Part shown: positions 7,843-16,740 of the stretch, in pieces | Numbering within the stretch: position 1 is the stretch's first letter | Layout of the letters: each line of letters opens with the position of its first letter | Assembly (NCBI RefSeq): GCF_036967205.1 | Contig: NZ_CP146022.1 | Coordinates: 2,976,001-3,040,000 of the forward strand | Direction: 5' to 3' | Source: Streptomyces sp. Q6 | Lineage (GTDB): Bacteria > Actinomycetota > Actinomycetes > Streptomycetales > Streptomycetaceae | DNA: 64,000 bases | Made by a program: the position numbers and the translations under genes | The notes under the pieces: model-generated | Database searches by the model: none | Seen by the model: only the letters and a program-made list of their open reading frames with translations | Told to the model about the DNA's origin: nothing

Positions 7843-8555
7843 GCACACTCTTGGTCGCCGAAGGGCTCACGAAGTCCTACGGCAGGACACCCGCCCTGCG
7901 CGGCGCGGACGTCGAGGTCCACGCCGGCGAGATCCTCGCCGTCACGGGCGCCAGCGGCAGCGGCAAGTCGACGCTGCTGCACTGCCTGGCCGGCATCGTG
8001 CACCCCGACGCAGGCGCGGTGGCGTACGAGGGCACCCGCCTCGCCGGACTCGACGAGGAGCGCCTCAGCGAGCTGCGCCGCACCGACTTCGGCATCGTCT
8101 TCCAGTTCGGACAGCTCATCCCCGAGCTGTCCGCGCTGGACAACGTGGCGTTGCCGCTGCTGCTCGCCGGGCGACCGCGGGCCGCGGCGCGGGCGGAGGC
8201 CGACGCGTGGCTTGAGCGGTTCGGCGTGCGCGGCCAGCGCGAGCTGCGCGCCGGCGAGATGAGCGGCGGCCAGGCCCAACGGGTCGCCCTGGCACGGGCA
8301 CTGGTGACCGAGCCGAAGATCGTCTTCGCCGACGAGCCGACCGGCGCGCTCGACTCGCTGGCCACGGAGCAGGTCCTCGCGTCGCTGGTCCACACGACGC
8401 GCGAGACCCACACCGCGGTGGTCCTGGTGACGCACGAGGCACAGGTGGCGGCGTACGCGGACCGCGAGGTGCGCCTCCAGGACGGGGTGGTGCAGGACGC
8501 CTTCGGCGCGATGCCGTCGGGCTCGTCGTCCGCCGCGTCGGAGGTGGCGCGATGA
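7839..8555 (+). CDS. ABC transporter ATP-binding protein (MacB/LolD type)
   Basis: A 238-aa nucleotide-binding subunit. It contains Walker A GASGSGKSTL, Q-loop FQFGQLIPELSALDNV, signature MSGGQAQRVALARAL, Walker B IVFADEPTGALDSLA with D-loop, and H-loop VVLVTHEA. The sequence style (ALRGADVEVHAGEILAVTG, DEPTGALDS) is the 3.A.1.122-like group that pairs with FtsX-fold permeases in export of lipids or antimicrobial peptides, or in mechanotransmission, rather than import. It overlaps the padR stop by 4 bp and the permease start by 4 bp (ATGA, 8552-8555), so the three are one operon. Confidence 0.93.
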   Translation: MSTLLVAEGLTKSYGRTPALRGADVEVHAGEILAVTGASGSGKSTLLHCLAGIVHPDAGAVAYEGTRLAGLDEERLSELRRTDFGIVFQFGQLIPELSALDNVALPLLLAGRPRAAARAEADAWLERFGVRGQRELRAGEMSGGQAQRVALARALVTEPKIVFADEPTGALDSLATEQVLASLVHTTRETHTAVVLVTHEAQVAAYADREVRLQDGVVQDAFGAMPSGSSSAASEVAR

Positions 8556-9904
8556 GTGCCGGGTCCGACCTGCGGCTCGCCTGGCTCCTGACCCGGGGCG
8601 CCGACCGGCTGGAGCGGCGGCGGGCCGCGCTGACGGCGGTGGGGGCGGGGGCGGCGACGCTCTTCGCGCTCGGGGCGGTGGCCCTGGCGAGCATCCGGGG
8701 CCAGGTCTGGTTCCCGTACGGGTACGGCCTGTTGGACCAGCCCGGCACCCGGCAGGGCTTCGTGCTGGCGCTGCTGCTCCTGCTGGTGCCGGTGCTCGGC
8801 TTCCTCGGGCAGTGCGCCCGCATCGGCGCGGTCCACCGCGACCGGCGCCTGGCCGGGCTGCGGCTGTCGGGGGCGGGGCCGAAGCAGGTGCGGCGGATCG
8901 CGGCTCTGGAGGCCGGGCTCGCGTGCCTGGTGGGGGCGGTGGCCGGGCTCGTCGTGTTCACGGTGGCCGTGCTGTCCGTCGGACGGCTGCCGGACCCGGT
9001 CGCGTGGGCCGGCTCCGCCGTGGTGGTCGTGGCCGTTCCGGTCCTCGCGGCGCTGGTGAGCCGGTTCGCGCTGCGCCGGGTCATCGCCTCACCGCTCGGG
9101 CACGTGCGGCGGGAGCGGGCACGCGGCGGGCCGGGGCTGCTGGTGGGCCTGTTCCTGCCGGTGCTCCTGGTGGCCGCGGCGGTGGTGCTGGTCATGGCCC
9201 GGGGCTTCCGCGGTCAGGTCGCCGTCCTGCCGATGATCGTCATCGGCACGGTGGCGGTCACCGGGGCCGCCGCCCTGTGGATCACCGGTTTCTCGGCGAG
9301 GACGATGGGACGGCGACTCGCGGAGCGCGCGCAGAAGCCCGCCACGCTGCTGGCCGCGCACCGGCTCCAGGAGGATCCCTGGGCGGCGGCGCGCAGCCAC
9401 GCCGCGGTCGTCCTGGTCACGGTCGTCGGCGTCGCCCTGATCGGCATCCGGCGGATCCTGATCGACCGGCTGCACGAACAGCGGCGCGAGGGGACCCTCG
9501 GCATGTCCATCGAGTACTACACGTTCGGCATCGACCTCACCGGGGCGGCCGTCGCCCTCGCCCTCCTGATCAGCATGGCCGCGCTGGCCGTGGGAGTCGC
9601 GGAGTCGCTGTCGTCCCGGCGCCGGGCCCTGGCCGCGCAGACCGCGAGCGGGGTGCCGCGCCGGGTCCTGATCCGCGCCCTGCTCCTGGAGACGGCCCTG
9701 CCGCTGGCCCCCGCCCTGCTCCTGGCCACGGCCGGTGGCACGGCGATCCACACGGCGTACGCCTCCGCCACGGACCAGGACGTGCCGTGGGCCGCCCCGC
9801 TCCTGGTCCCCGTCGCCGTCTACGGCTGTTGTCTCCTGGCCGCGGCGACCGCGCTGCCCCTGCTGCGCCGCTCGACGCATCCGGCGTACCTGCGGATGGC
9901 GTAA
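8552..9904 (+). CDS. FtsX-fold ABC transporter permease
   Basis: A 450-aa integral membrane subunit. An N-terminal helix (about residues 28-48, GAATLFALGAVALASI), a group of helices around residues 70-170 (LALLLLLVPVLGFLG, AGLACLVGAVAGLVVFTVAVLSVG) and a second group toward the C-terminus (ALALLISMAALAVGVAESLSS, LPLAPALLLATAGGTAI) give the duplicated FtsX arrangement. DRRLAGLRLSGAGPKQVRRI is the coupling-helix segment. It forms the membrane part of the exporter with the preceding ATPase, under PadR control. The substrate is not evident. A strong terminator follows. Confidence 0.88.
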   Translation: MSAGSDLRLAWLLTRGADRLERRRAALTAVGAGAATLFALGAVALASIRGQVWFPYGYGLLDQPGTRQGFVLALLLLLVPVLGFLGQCARIGAVHRDRRLAGLRLSGAGPKQVRRIAALEAGLACLVGAVAGLVVFTVAVLSVGRLPDPVAWAGSAVVVVAVPVLAALVSRFALRRVIASPLGHVRRERARGGPGLLVGLFLPVLLVAAAVVLVMARGFRGQVAVLPMIVIGTVAVTGAAALWITGFSARTMGRRLAERAQKPATLLAAHRLQEDPWAAARSHAAVVLVTVVGVALIGIRRILIDRLHEQRREGTLGMSIEYYTFGIDLTGAAVALALLISMAALAVGVAESLSSRRRALAAQTASGVPRRVLIRALLLETALPLAPALLLATAGGTAIHTAYASATDQDVPWAAPLLVPVAVYGCCLLAAATALPLLRRSTHPAYLRMA

Positions 9905-9919
9905 GAGAGTCCCGCCACG

Positions 9920-9959
9920 CGCAGGGGCGCCCGGAGAGGATCTCCGGGCGCCCCCTGCG
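9920..9959. terminator. Bidirectional terminator between ABC permease and MscS channel gene
   Basis: A long hairpin with arms reading GCAGGGGCGCCCGGAGA and its near-complement (one extra C on the right) lies between convergent stops at 9904 and 9969. The arms are almost perfectly paired with a very short loop. It fits termination in both directions. Confidence 0.75.
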
Positions 9960-9968
9960 TCGTAGGGA

Positions 9969-11027
9969 CTACTTCGAAAGATTCGCCGGCGGTATCGGGG
10001 AAGCCGCCAGCGACTGCGGCGACGTCGTCGACGCGTACGCCGAGGGCGCCGACATGCCGGCCGTCGGATCCACCGCGGGCTCGCCGTCGACCTGCACGGG
10101 GACGCCGCCCACGATCCGGATCCCGGACTCGTCGAAGGCGCGCTTGATGCGCCAGCGCAGCTCGCGCTCCACGGTCAGGGACTTGCCGGGCATGGTCTTG
10201 GCGGAGACCCGCACCACCATCGAGTCGAGCAGCACGCTGTCGAGGCCGAGCACCTCGATGGGGCCCCACAGCATCTCGTTCCACGGCTCGGCCTTGCTCA
10301 TGGCCTCGCCGGCCTCGGCCAGCACCGACTTGACCTTGTCGAGGTCCTCGTCGGCGCGGACGGTGACGTCGACGCCCGCGGTGGCCCAGCCCTGGGAGAG
10401 GTTGCCGATGCGCTTGACCTCGCCGTTGCGCACGTACCAGATCTCGCCGTTGTCGCCGCGCAGCTTGGTGACGCGCAGGCCGACCTCGATGACCTCGCCG
10501 GAGGCGACACCGGCGTCGATCGAGTCCCCGACGCCGTACTGGTCCTCCAGGATCATGAAGACGCCGGAGAGGAAGTCGGTCACGAGGTTGCGGGCGCCGA
10601 AGCCGATGGCCACGCCGGCGACACCGGCGGAGGCGAGCAGCGGTGCGAGATTGATCTCGAAAGTGCCGAGGATCATGAGCGCGGCTGTGCCGAGGATCAC
10701 GAAGGACGCCACCGAGCGGAGCACGCTGCCGATGGCCTGCGAGCGCTGCCGCCGCCGCTCCACGTTCACCAGGAGCCCACCGAGCGCGGTGCCGTCGACG
10801 GCCTGCGCGGTGCGGTTCATGCGCTCTATCAGCTTGGTGATCGCGCGGCGGATGGCGACCCGCAGCACGACCGCGATCACGACGATCAGCAGCACCCGCA
10901 GGCCTATGCCCAGCCAGGTGGACCAGTTCTGCTCGACCCAGCTCGCGGCCTGTCCGGCCTGCTCCTGGGCGTCCTTGAGCGTGGGCTGTTCCTTCGTGTC
11001 GGAAGCCGGCAGGACGGTCGCGATCAC
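9969..11027 (-). CDS. MscS family small-conductance mechanosensitive channel
   Basis: A 352-aa channel. An N-terminal helix (about residues 33-52, LGIGLRVLLIVVIAVVLRV) is followed by a second helix and the MscS pore helix TM3, rich in small residues (APLLASAGVAGVAIGFGARN). Next come LVTDFLSGVFMILEDQYGVGD and the beta domain (GEVIEVGLRVTKLRGDNGEI). The C-terminal alpha/beta vestibule domain is present and ends in a Pro/Ser/Ala-rich tail. It would release osmolytes on hypo-osmotic shock at the plasma membrane. I chose GTG at 11027, with GAGG nine bases upstream. An in-frame ATG at 11078 would add 17 residues (MWWVSPHPS) and cannot be excluded. Confidence 0.9.
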   Translation of the reverse strand: MIATVLPASDTKEQPTLKDAQEQAGQAASWVEQNWSTWLGIGLRVLLIVVIAVVLRVAIRRAITKLIERMNRTAQAVDGTALGGLLVNVERRRQRSQAIGSVLRSVASFVILGTAALMILGTFEINLAPLLASAGVAGVAIGFGARNLVTDFLSGVFMILEDQYGVGDSIDAGVASGEVIEVGLRVTKLRGDNGEIWYVRNGEVKRIGNLSQGWATAGVDVTVRADEDLDKVKSVLAEAGEAMSKAEPWNEMLWGPIEVLGLDSVLLDSMVVRVSAKTMPGKSLTVERELRWRIKRAFDESGIRIVGGVPVQVDGEPAVDPTAGMSAPSAYASTTSPQSLAASPIPPANLSK

Positions 11028-11274
11028 AGCGGGTACCTCGGTGTTGCTCGGGGACGGGTGCGGGCTGACCCACCACACTAACGGGGCATCGTGTGTGGAT
11101 TGTTGCCATGTTCGAGGGAGAGGCCGTGCCCGCCTGGGGATGAAGGACGTGTGGTCGAAAACACTCCCAGCCCGTTACGCGGACATGGTGGCGCCATGAC
11201 CAGCCATGAGGGGAGACTGACTACGAGATCGTCCCGGCGCGAGCCACGCGCCGCCGGCGTACAAGGAGGCATCC

Positions 11275-11811
11275 GTGCCGCATGTCCTGGTCCTCAACGC
11301 GTCGTACGAGCCGCTCGGCGTCGTACCGCTCCGCCGCGCGCTCGTACTCGTCCTCGAGAACAAGGCCACGTGCCTCGAGGAGTCCGGCGCCTTCATGCAC
11401 AGTGCGACCCGTACCGTCCCCGCCCCCAGCGTGGTCCGGCTCAAGCGGTTCGTACGGGTTCCCTACCGGGGGCCCGTTCCTCTGACCCGACGTGCGCTGT
11501 TCGCCCGTGACGGCGGCCGGTGCATGTACTGCGGTGGCGTCGCAACCAGCGTCGACCACGTCATCCCGCGCAGCCGCGGGGGTCAGCACGTCTGGGACAA
11601 CGTGGTGGCGTCGTGCCGCCGCTGCAACCACACCAAGGCCGACCGCCACCTGGTGGAGATCGGCTGGCGCCTGCGCCACAAACCGGCCCCGCCGTCGGGC
11701 CTGGCCTGGCGCATCATCGGGACCGGGCATAGGGACCCGCGCTGGCTGCCGTACTTGCAGCCGTTCGGCGCGGACGAGGCACTGGCCCGGATCGAAGGCG
11801 TCTCCGCCTGA
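11275..11811 (+). CDS. HNH endonuclease domain protein
   Basis: A 178-aa protein of the actinobacterial single-HNH family. An N-terminal PHVLVLNASYEPLGVV domain is followed by the HNH zinc-finger module (about residues 80-125): CMYCG, then ATSVDHVIPRSRGG (the DH of HNH), WDNVVASCRRCNHTKAD (N and second CxxC) and DRHL. It carries the metal-binding and general-base His expected for a nuclease. GTG start at 11275 with AAGGAGG at 11263-11269. It is monocistronic with its own terminator and oriented away from the MscS gene. Homologues are conserved in Streptomyces; the cellular target is unknown. Confidence 0.9.
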   Translation: MPHVLVLNASYEPLGVVPLRRALVLVLENKATCLEESGAFMHSATRTVPAPSVVRLKRFVRVPYRGPVPLTRRALFARDGGRCMYCGGVATSVDHVIPRSRGGQHVWDNVVASCRRCNHTKADRHLVEIGWRLRHKPAPPSGLAWRIIGTGHRDPRWLPYLQPFGADEALARIEGVSA

Positions 11812-11839
11812 TCATCGATCCGGGTCTTCGTGTGTGACG

Positions 11840-11880
11840 GGGGTGGCCGTGCGCCCGGTGGGCGGGCGGCCACCCCTTTC
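11840..11880 (+). terminator. Rho-independent-like terminator after HNH gene
   Basis: GGGGTGGCCG and CGGCCACCCC arms flank a GC-rich loop and are followed by TTTC, starting about 28 bases after the HNH stop codon. Confidence 0.7.
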
Positions 11881-12207
11881 GTCCGCCGGGCGCTCCCCTG
11901 CTGCACACGCCCTGACGGGACGCTGTACGGGTGCGGCGAAGCCGCTGACTGATCGTCCAGTTCCACCTGGCGGGGTTCGACCTGGCCGGGTTCGACCTGG
12001 CCGGTGTGAACAACGGCTACCGGGTCGGCCACCAGGACGGGCGGACTCGCGCGTTTGCTGGACGACGACTCTATGCCCTCAACTCCCTTGTCCGGGCGCC
12101 TTGTTATGAACACACCGGCAGTCCGATCCGGGGTCGGACCGGGAGGGCGCGGCCGGAGCGGCCGGGCGTCGAAGGTAACGAGTTGGCCGACCGGGGGCCG
12201 CTCGCTA
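11881..12207. other. Non-coding stretch upstream of csnR, with a 15-bp tandem duplication
   Basis: No gene is supported here. The only structure is GGGTTCGACCTGGCC in two exact tandem copies (11973-11987 and 11988-12002), preceded by a degenerate third (TTCCACCTGGC). The remainder reads as ordinary intergenic DNA ahead of the csnR promoter. Confidence 0.4.
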
Positions 12208-12280
12208 TTGACGCCCCCTTCACGCGCGCCTTACCTTCCTCGCACCGATAGGAAACCTTCCTAACAGTCCTGCGAGGAGG
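12208..12280 (+). promoter_or_regulatory. csnR promoter and ROK/CsnR operator
   Basis: TTGACG (12208-12213) and TACCTT (12232-12237), 18 bp apart, form a plausible SigA-type promoter. Just downstream lies a perfect palindrome TAGGAAACCTTCCTA (12249-12263), of the AGGAAAnnTTCCT type known for the CsnR/ROK repressors of Streptomyces. A strong GAGGAGG ribosome binding site (12274-12280) leads to the ATG at 12291. The operator would lie in the early transcribed region, a roadblock position suited to autorepression and control of the whole csn operon. Confidence 0.75.
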
Positions 12281-12290
12281 CAGAGCGGCG

Positions 12291-13457
12291 ATGGCGGTCA
12301 CCCCCGGCACCCCCAGCGTGCTGCGTGTCATGAACGATCGGGCCGCGCTCGATCTCCTCGTCGCGCACGGGCCGCTCACCCGCACCCGGATCGGCGAGCT
12401 GACAGGGCTCTCGAAGCCGACCACCTCGCAGATCCTGGGGCGGCTCGAAGCCGCCGGGCTCGTGCGGACCACCGGGAGTCAGGCCGGGCGGCCCGGACCC
12501 AATGCGGTGCTGTACGAGATCGAGCCCGGGGCCGCGCACGTCGCCGCCCTGTCCGCCGACCCCACCGGCATCACCGCCGTCGTCGCCGACATCACCGGCG
12601 CCGAGCGGGGACGCTGCCGGATCGAGGCCGTCGCCGTCGCCGAGGACGTGCGGCACCGCACCGCGCAGCTCGTCGCCGAGGCCGTCGAAGGGGCCCTGGG
12701 CAAGGCCGGACTCCGGCCGGACGAGCTGACCGCCACCGTCATCGGCACCCCGGGCGCCATCGACCCGCACACCGGGCAGCTCCGGTACGCCCCGCACCTG
12801 CCGGGCTGGCACTCGCGCACCCTGCGCGCCGAGCTCGCCGAGGTCCTCGGCACGCCCGTCTCCATCGAGAACGACGTCAATCTCGCCGCCGTCGCCGAGC
12901 AGCACGAAGGCGCGGCCCAGGACCACGACGACTTCGTCCTCGCCTACGTCGACGAGGGCGTGGGCGCCGCCATCGTGCTGGGCGGGACGCTGCTGCGCGG
13001 CGCCACGGGCGGCGCGGGCGAGATCGGCTACATGCCGCTGCCGGGCGCCCCGCTCGCGCGCGGCGGCGACAGCGTCCACGCCCGTACCGACGGCGGCGGC
13101 GGTTTCCAGAGCCTTGTCGCCGCCCCCGCAGTGCGCCAACTCGCCGGGGGCGTGCACGACTTGGGCGAGGCCCTGAGCAACCCCGGTGTGCTCGACGAGG
13201 TCGCCCGGCGGCTCGCCACCGGGCTCGCCGCGGTCGTCGCTGTCGTCGACCCCGAACTCGTCGTGCTGTCCGGGACGGTCGCCCAGGCCGGCGGCGACGC
13301 CCTGCGGGAGCGGGTGGAGGAGGAGCTGTCCGGGCTCGCCCTGCCCCGGCCGCAGTTGCGCGTCAGCGAACTCGACGGCGATCCCATCCTCACCGGCGCC
13401 CTGCGCACCGCCCTCACCCAGGCCCGCGACACCGTCTTCGACACCAGCACCGCCTGA
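12291..13457 (+). CDS. csnR: ROK family repressor of the chitosan-oligosaccharide operon
   Basis: A 388-aa ROK-family transcriptional regulator. The N-terminal winged helix-turn-helix (about residues 8-75: LRVMNDRAALDLLVAHGPLT, then IGELTGLSKPTTSQILGRLE) is followed by a sugar-kinase-fold ROK domain with ENDVNLAAVAEQH and the G-rich region TGGAGEIGYMPLPG. The usual ROK zinc-finger cysteines are not obvious in that stretch (residues 240-260), as in some regulators that are no longer kinases. It heads the cluster for a binding protein, two permeases, a GH4 enzyme and a kinase. This is the order of csnR-E-F-G-H-K in S. coelicolor/lividans, where CsnR represses until chitosan oligosaccharides appear. 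Confidence 0.88.
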   Translation: MAVTPGTPSVLRVMNDRAALDLLVAHGPLTRTRIGELTGLSKPTTSQILGRLEAAGLVRTTGSQAGRPGPNAVLYEIEPGAAHVAALSADPTGITAVVADITGAERGRCRIEAVAVAEDVRHRTAQLVAEAVEGALGKAGLRPDELTATVIGTPGAIDPHTGQLRYAPHLPGWHSRTLRAELAEVLGTPVSIENDVNLAAVAEQHEGAAQDHDDFVLAYVDEGVGAAIVLGGTLLRGATGGAGEIGYMPLPGAPLARGGDSVHARTDGGGGFQSLVAAPAVRQLAGGVHDLGEALSNPGVLDEVARRLATGLAAVVAVVDPELVVLSGTVAQAGGDALRERVEEELSGLALPRPQLRVSELDGDPILTGALRTALTQARDTVFDTSTA

Positions 13458-13516
13458 CCCGCCCGCCCTCCCTCTCTCCCACGCCCCAACCCCCGTACAC
13501 GTAAAGGACGTTCGCC

Positions 13517-14854
13517 ATGCCGCGATGGCGCATACCCCTGCGCGCTCCCGTGGTACTCGCCTCGGCCGGGCTGTTGCTCGCCGGCTGCGCCAACCCGAGT
13601 ACCGGCAGCGCCGACGACGATCCGACCAAGCCCGTGACCATCACGTTCTGGCACGGCTGGTCGGCGCCCGGCGAGGTGAAGGCGATCAACGACTCGATCG
13701 CCCGCTTCGAGAAGCTGCACCCGAACATCCGGGTCCGGGCGACCGGGAACGTCTCCGACGCCACCGTCAACCAGGCCCTGCGGGCCGGCGGCGACGAGGC
13801 TCCCGACGTCGTCTCGTCCTTCACCACCAACAACGTCGGCCAGTACTGCGACTCCGGCATGTGGGTCGACCTCGACCCGTTCATGAAGAAGACCGGACTG
13901 AAGAAGGACGAGGTCTTCCCGCGGTCGCTGCTCAACTACACGAGCTACCAGGGCAATCAGTGCGCTCTGCCGCTGCTCGCCGACGCGTTCGGCATGTACT
14001 ACAACAAGGACGCCTTCAAGGAAGCGGGTATCGCGCGACCGCCGAAGACGATGTCCGAGTTCGTCGCCGACTCGAAGAAGCTCACCGAGAAGTCCGGGAA
14101 CTCGTACAAGCGCGTCGGATTCATGCCGAACTTCCGGCTCTACCAGAACAGCCCGGACCGGCTGTTCGCCCAGTGGGGGCCGACGTACTTCGACAAGAGC
14201 GGGAAATCGCGGCTCGCGAAGGAGCCGGCCTCGTACGAGTTCTTCAAGACCGCGCGCAAGCTCGTGGACGCACAGGGCGGATATGACGCCCTGGAGAAGT
14301 TCCGGACGTCGTTCGGTGACGAGATGTCCAACCAGAACGCTTTTCTGAGCGGCAAGTTGGCCATGCATCTCGACGGTGAATGGCGCGGACTGATGCTCGA
14401 CGACGCGAAGGCGAAGTTCGACTGGGGGGTCGCCCCGCTGCCGGTCCCCGACGACCAGGCCGAGACGTACGGGCGCGGCTATCTGACCGGCACCGTCGCC
14501 GGGATCGCGCACAGCAGCAAGCACCAGAACGCGGCGTGGGAACTGGTGAGGTTCCTGACGGCCGACACCGACCAGGTGGTGAAGTTCGCCAACGCGATCC
14601 ACAACGTCCCGTCGACGTACGCCGCCCTCAAGTCGCCGAAGCTGGACGCCGATCCGACGTTCCGTACGTTCCTCGACATCGCGAAGAACAAATACAGCCA
14701 GGTCCTTCCGCCCTCCACGAACGGCGGCATGTACATCGTGCAGTTGCAGGACTTCTCGTACAGCGAGGAGGCCGGCGATGTCCCTGACCTGAAGAAGGGG
14801 CTGAAACGCCTCGACCGGCTCATCGACGCCGACACCCTGCAATCGAAGAACTGA
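13517..14854 (+). CDS. csnE: ABC transporter sugar-binding lipoprotein, chitooligosaccharide type
   Basis: A 445-aa family 1 extracellular solute-binding protein. It has a lipoprotein signal peptide (RWRIPLRAPVVLASAGLLLA) with lipobox LLAGC, so the mature protein is lipid-anchored on the outer face of the membrane. ITFWHGWSAPGEVKAINDSI, the hinge regions and SGKLAMHLDGEWRG are typical of oligosaccharide-binding proteins of the CUT1 importer family. Position directly after csnR and before two MalF/MalG-type permeases assigns it as the receptor of the chitosan/chitobiose importer. As in other Streptomyces CUT1 systems, no ATPase is encoded here; a shared MsiK-type ATPase would energise it. Confidence 0.88.
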   Translation: MPRWRIPLRAPVVLASAGLLLAGCANPSTGSADDDPTKPVTITFWHGWSAPGEVKAINDSIARFEKLHPNIRVRATGNVSDATVNQALRAGGDEAPDVVSSFTTNNVGQYCDSGMWVDLDPFMKKTGLKKDEVFPRSLLNYTSYQGNQCALPLLADAFGMYYNKDAFKEAGIARPPKTMSEFVADSKKLTEKSGNSYKRVGFMPNFRLYQNSPDRLFAQWGPTYFDKSGKSRLAKEPASYEFFKTARKLVDAQGGYDALEKFRTSFGDEMSNQNAFLSGKLAMHLDGEWRGLMLDDAKAKFDWGVAPLPVPDDQAETYGRGYLTGTVAGIAHSSKHQNAAWELVRFLTADTDQVVKFANAIHNVPSTYAALKSPKLDADPTFRTFLDIAKNKYSQVLPPSTNGGMYIVQLQDFSYSEEAGDVPDLKKGLKRLDRLIDADTLQSKN

Positions 14855-14871
14855 GGGGCGGAGAAGGCACC

Positions 14872-15807
14872 ATGGCACTCACACTTTCCCGGCCCGCGCG
14901 CCGCAGACTGCGCACGCTCGGCTTTCTCTCCCCGTGGCTGATCGGGTTCAGCGCGTTCTTCGCGTACCCGTTGATCGCCACCGTCTACTTCTCGTTCATG
15001 CACTACAACCAGATCAAGGCGCCCACCTTCGTGGGGCTGCGGAACTGGAAGTACGTGTTCCAGGACATGCCGCTCTTCGGTCCCGCGCTGTGGAACACGC
15101 TGTGGCTGGTCGTGATCATGGTGGCGCTGCGGGTCGTCTTCGGGCTGTCGCTCGGACTGCTCGTCACGAAGATCAAGAGCGGGGTCGGCTTCTTCCGTAC
15201 CGCCTTCTACCTGCCGTATCTCGCGCCGCCGGTGGCCGCGACCGTCGCCTTCGTCTTCCTGCTCAACCCGGCGACCGGACCCGTCAACGAGGTACTCGGC
15301 AAGGTCGGCATCGACGGCCCCAACTGGTTCAACGACCCCGCCTGGGCCAAGCCGTCCCTCGTCCTGCTCTCCCTGTGGGGCATCGGCGACCTCATGGTCA
15401 TCTTCATGGCCGCGCTCCTCGACGTACCGAAGGAGCAGTACGAGGCGGCCGACCTGGACGGGGCCGGGGCCTGGTCGAAGTTCCGGTTCGTGACCTGGCC
15501 GTCCATCACGCCGATCGTGATGTTCGCCGTCGTCACCGGCGTCGTACAGACCATGCAGTACTACACCCAGGCCCTGGTCGCCGGAAAGATCGCGTCCGGC
15601 GTCTCCATCGGCCCCGGGTCGGTGATCCAGCCCGGGTATCCCGACCACTCGACCCTGACCGTTCCGCAGCTCGTCTACTCGATGGGCTTCCAGAACTTCA
15701 ACACCGGCGCGGCGTGCGTGCTCTCGCTCGTCCTGTTCGTCATCGCCATGGCCGTGACCATGCTGCTGATGCGCAAGCGCTCGGGCCTGCTCGCGGCGGA
15801 GGACTGA
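14872..15807 (+). CDS. csnF: Sugar ABC transporter permease (MalF type)
   Basis: A 311-aa inner-membrane permease with six predicted helices. The first is near residues 17-37 (FLSPWLIGFSAFFAYPLIA). The EAA coupling loop reads EQYEAADLDGAGAWSKFRFVTWPSITP, the contact surface for the ATPase. It starts 17 bases after csnE with GGAGAAGG upstream and is followed by csnG five bases later. It is the first of the two permeases of the CUT1-family importer. Confidence 0.9.
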   Translation: MALTLSRPARRRLRTLGFLSPWLIGFSAFFAYPLIATVYFSFMHYNQIKAPTFVGLRNWKYVFQDMPLFGPALWNTLWLVVIMVALRVVFGLSLGLLVTKIKSGVGFFRTAFYLPYLAPPVAATVAFVFLLNPATGPVNEVLGKVGIDGPNWFNDPAWAKPSLVLLSLWGIGDLMVIFMAALLDVPKEQYEAADLDGAGAWSKFRFVTWPSITPIVMFAVVTGVVQTMQYYTQALVAGKIASGVSIGPGSVIQPGYPDHSTLTVPQLVYSMGFQNFNTGAACVLSLVLFVIAMAVTMLLMRKRSGLLAAED

Positions 15808-15812
15808 GACCC

Positions 15813-16724
15813 ATGACCACGACGACACTGCGCCCGGCGGCGCCCACCACGACCGCCAAAGCCCCGTACGAGAGAGGGCCCGCGGCGGCCCGCGCCCGCC
15901 GCAAGCGGGTCCTGAACTGGATCGCCGTGCACTGCGTGGCCATCGCGATCGCGCTGCTGTTCGTGCTCCCCTTCGTGTTCGTCTTCCTGACGTCCGTGAT
16001 GAGCGACGACCAGGCGATGAGCGGCGACCTGTGGCCGGACGCCTGGCACTGGGAGAACTACAAGGCCGTCGTGCAGACGGACGGCTTCCTCGACTGGTGG
16101 AAGAACTCGCTGATCTACGCGGGCCTGGGGACGCTGCTCACCGTGTGCTCGGCGATCCCCGTCGCGTACGCGCTCGCCAAGTTCCGCTTCCGCGGCCGGC
16201 GTACGGCGATGATGCTGGTCATCTCGACGATGATGCTGCCGCCCCAGGTCATCGTGATTCCGATGTACCTGGTGTGGGCGCAGCAGTTCCATCTGTCGGG
16301 GACGCTGTGGCCGCTGATCATCCCGATGGCGTTCGGCGACGCGTACTCGATCTTCCTGCTCCGTCAGTTCCTGCTGACGATCCCGAAGGAGTACATCGAG
16401 TCGGCGAAGGTCGACGGCTGCGGCGAACTGCGCACCCTGCTGAAGATCGTGGTGCCGATGGCCAAGCCCGGCATCGCCGCGATCGCGCTGTTCCAGTTCT
16501 TCTACTGCTGGAACGACTACTTCGGTCCGCAGATCTACGCGGCCCAGAACCCGGCGTCGTGGACACTGAGTTACGGGCTCGAATCCTTCAAGTCGGCGCA
16601 CAGCGTCAACTGGAACCTGACGATGGCCGCGACGCTGCTCGTGATGGCGCCGGTCTGCATCGTCTTCTTCTTCGCACAGAAGGCCTTCGTCGAAGGCGTC
16701 ACCCTCACCGGGGTCAAGGGCTAA
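15813..16724 (+). CDS. csnG: Sugar ABC transporter permease (MalG type)
   Basis: A 303-aa permease with a Thr/Ala/Pro-rich cytoplasmic N-terminus (TTTTLRPAAPTTTAKAP), six membrane helices and the EAA loop PKEYIESAKVDGCGELRTLL. It ends in the typical MalG-type helix and AFVEGVTLTGVKG tail. The ATG at 15813 follows the csnF stop by five bases; the frame is open upstream, but the MalG-type N-terminus begins here. With CsnF it forms the importer channel. Confidence 0.9.
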   Translation: MTTTTLRPAAPTTTAKAPYERGPAAARARRKRVLNWIAVHCVAIAIALLFVLPFVFVFLTSVMSDDQAMSGDLWPDAWHWENYKAVVQTDGFLDWWKNSLIYAGLGTLLTVCSAIPVAYALAKFRFRGRRTAMMLVISTMMLPPQVIVIPMYLVWAQQFHLSGTLWPLIIPMAFGDAYSIFLLRQFLLTIPKEYIESAKVDGCGELRTLLKIVVPMAKPGIAAIALFQFFYCWNDYFGPQIYAAQNPASWTLSYGLESFKSAHSVNWNLTMAATLLVMAPVCIVFFFAQKAFVEGVTLTGVKG

Positions 16725-16740
16725 GGAAGGTCATTCGGAT

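Noticed and set aside
8812-11199. Long plus-strand frame spanning the FtsX permease end, terminator and MscS gene
   Set aside because: It crosses a strong terminator and runs antisense to MscS; no coherent protein.
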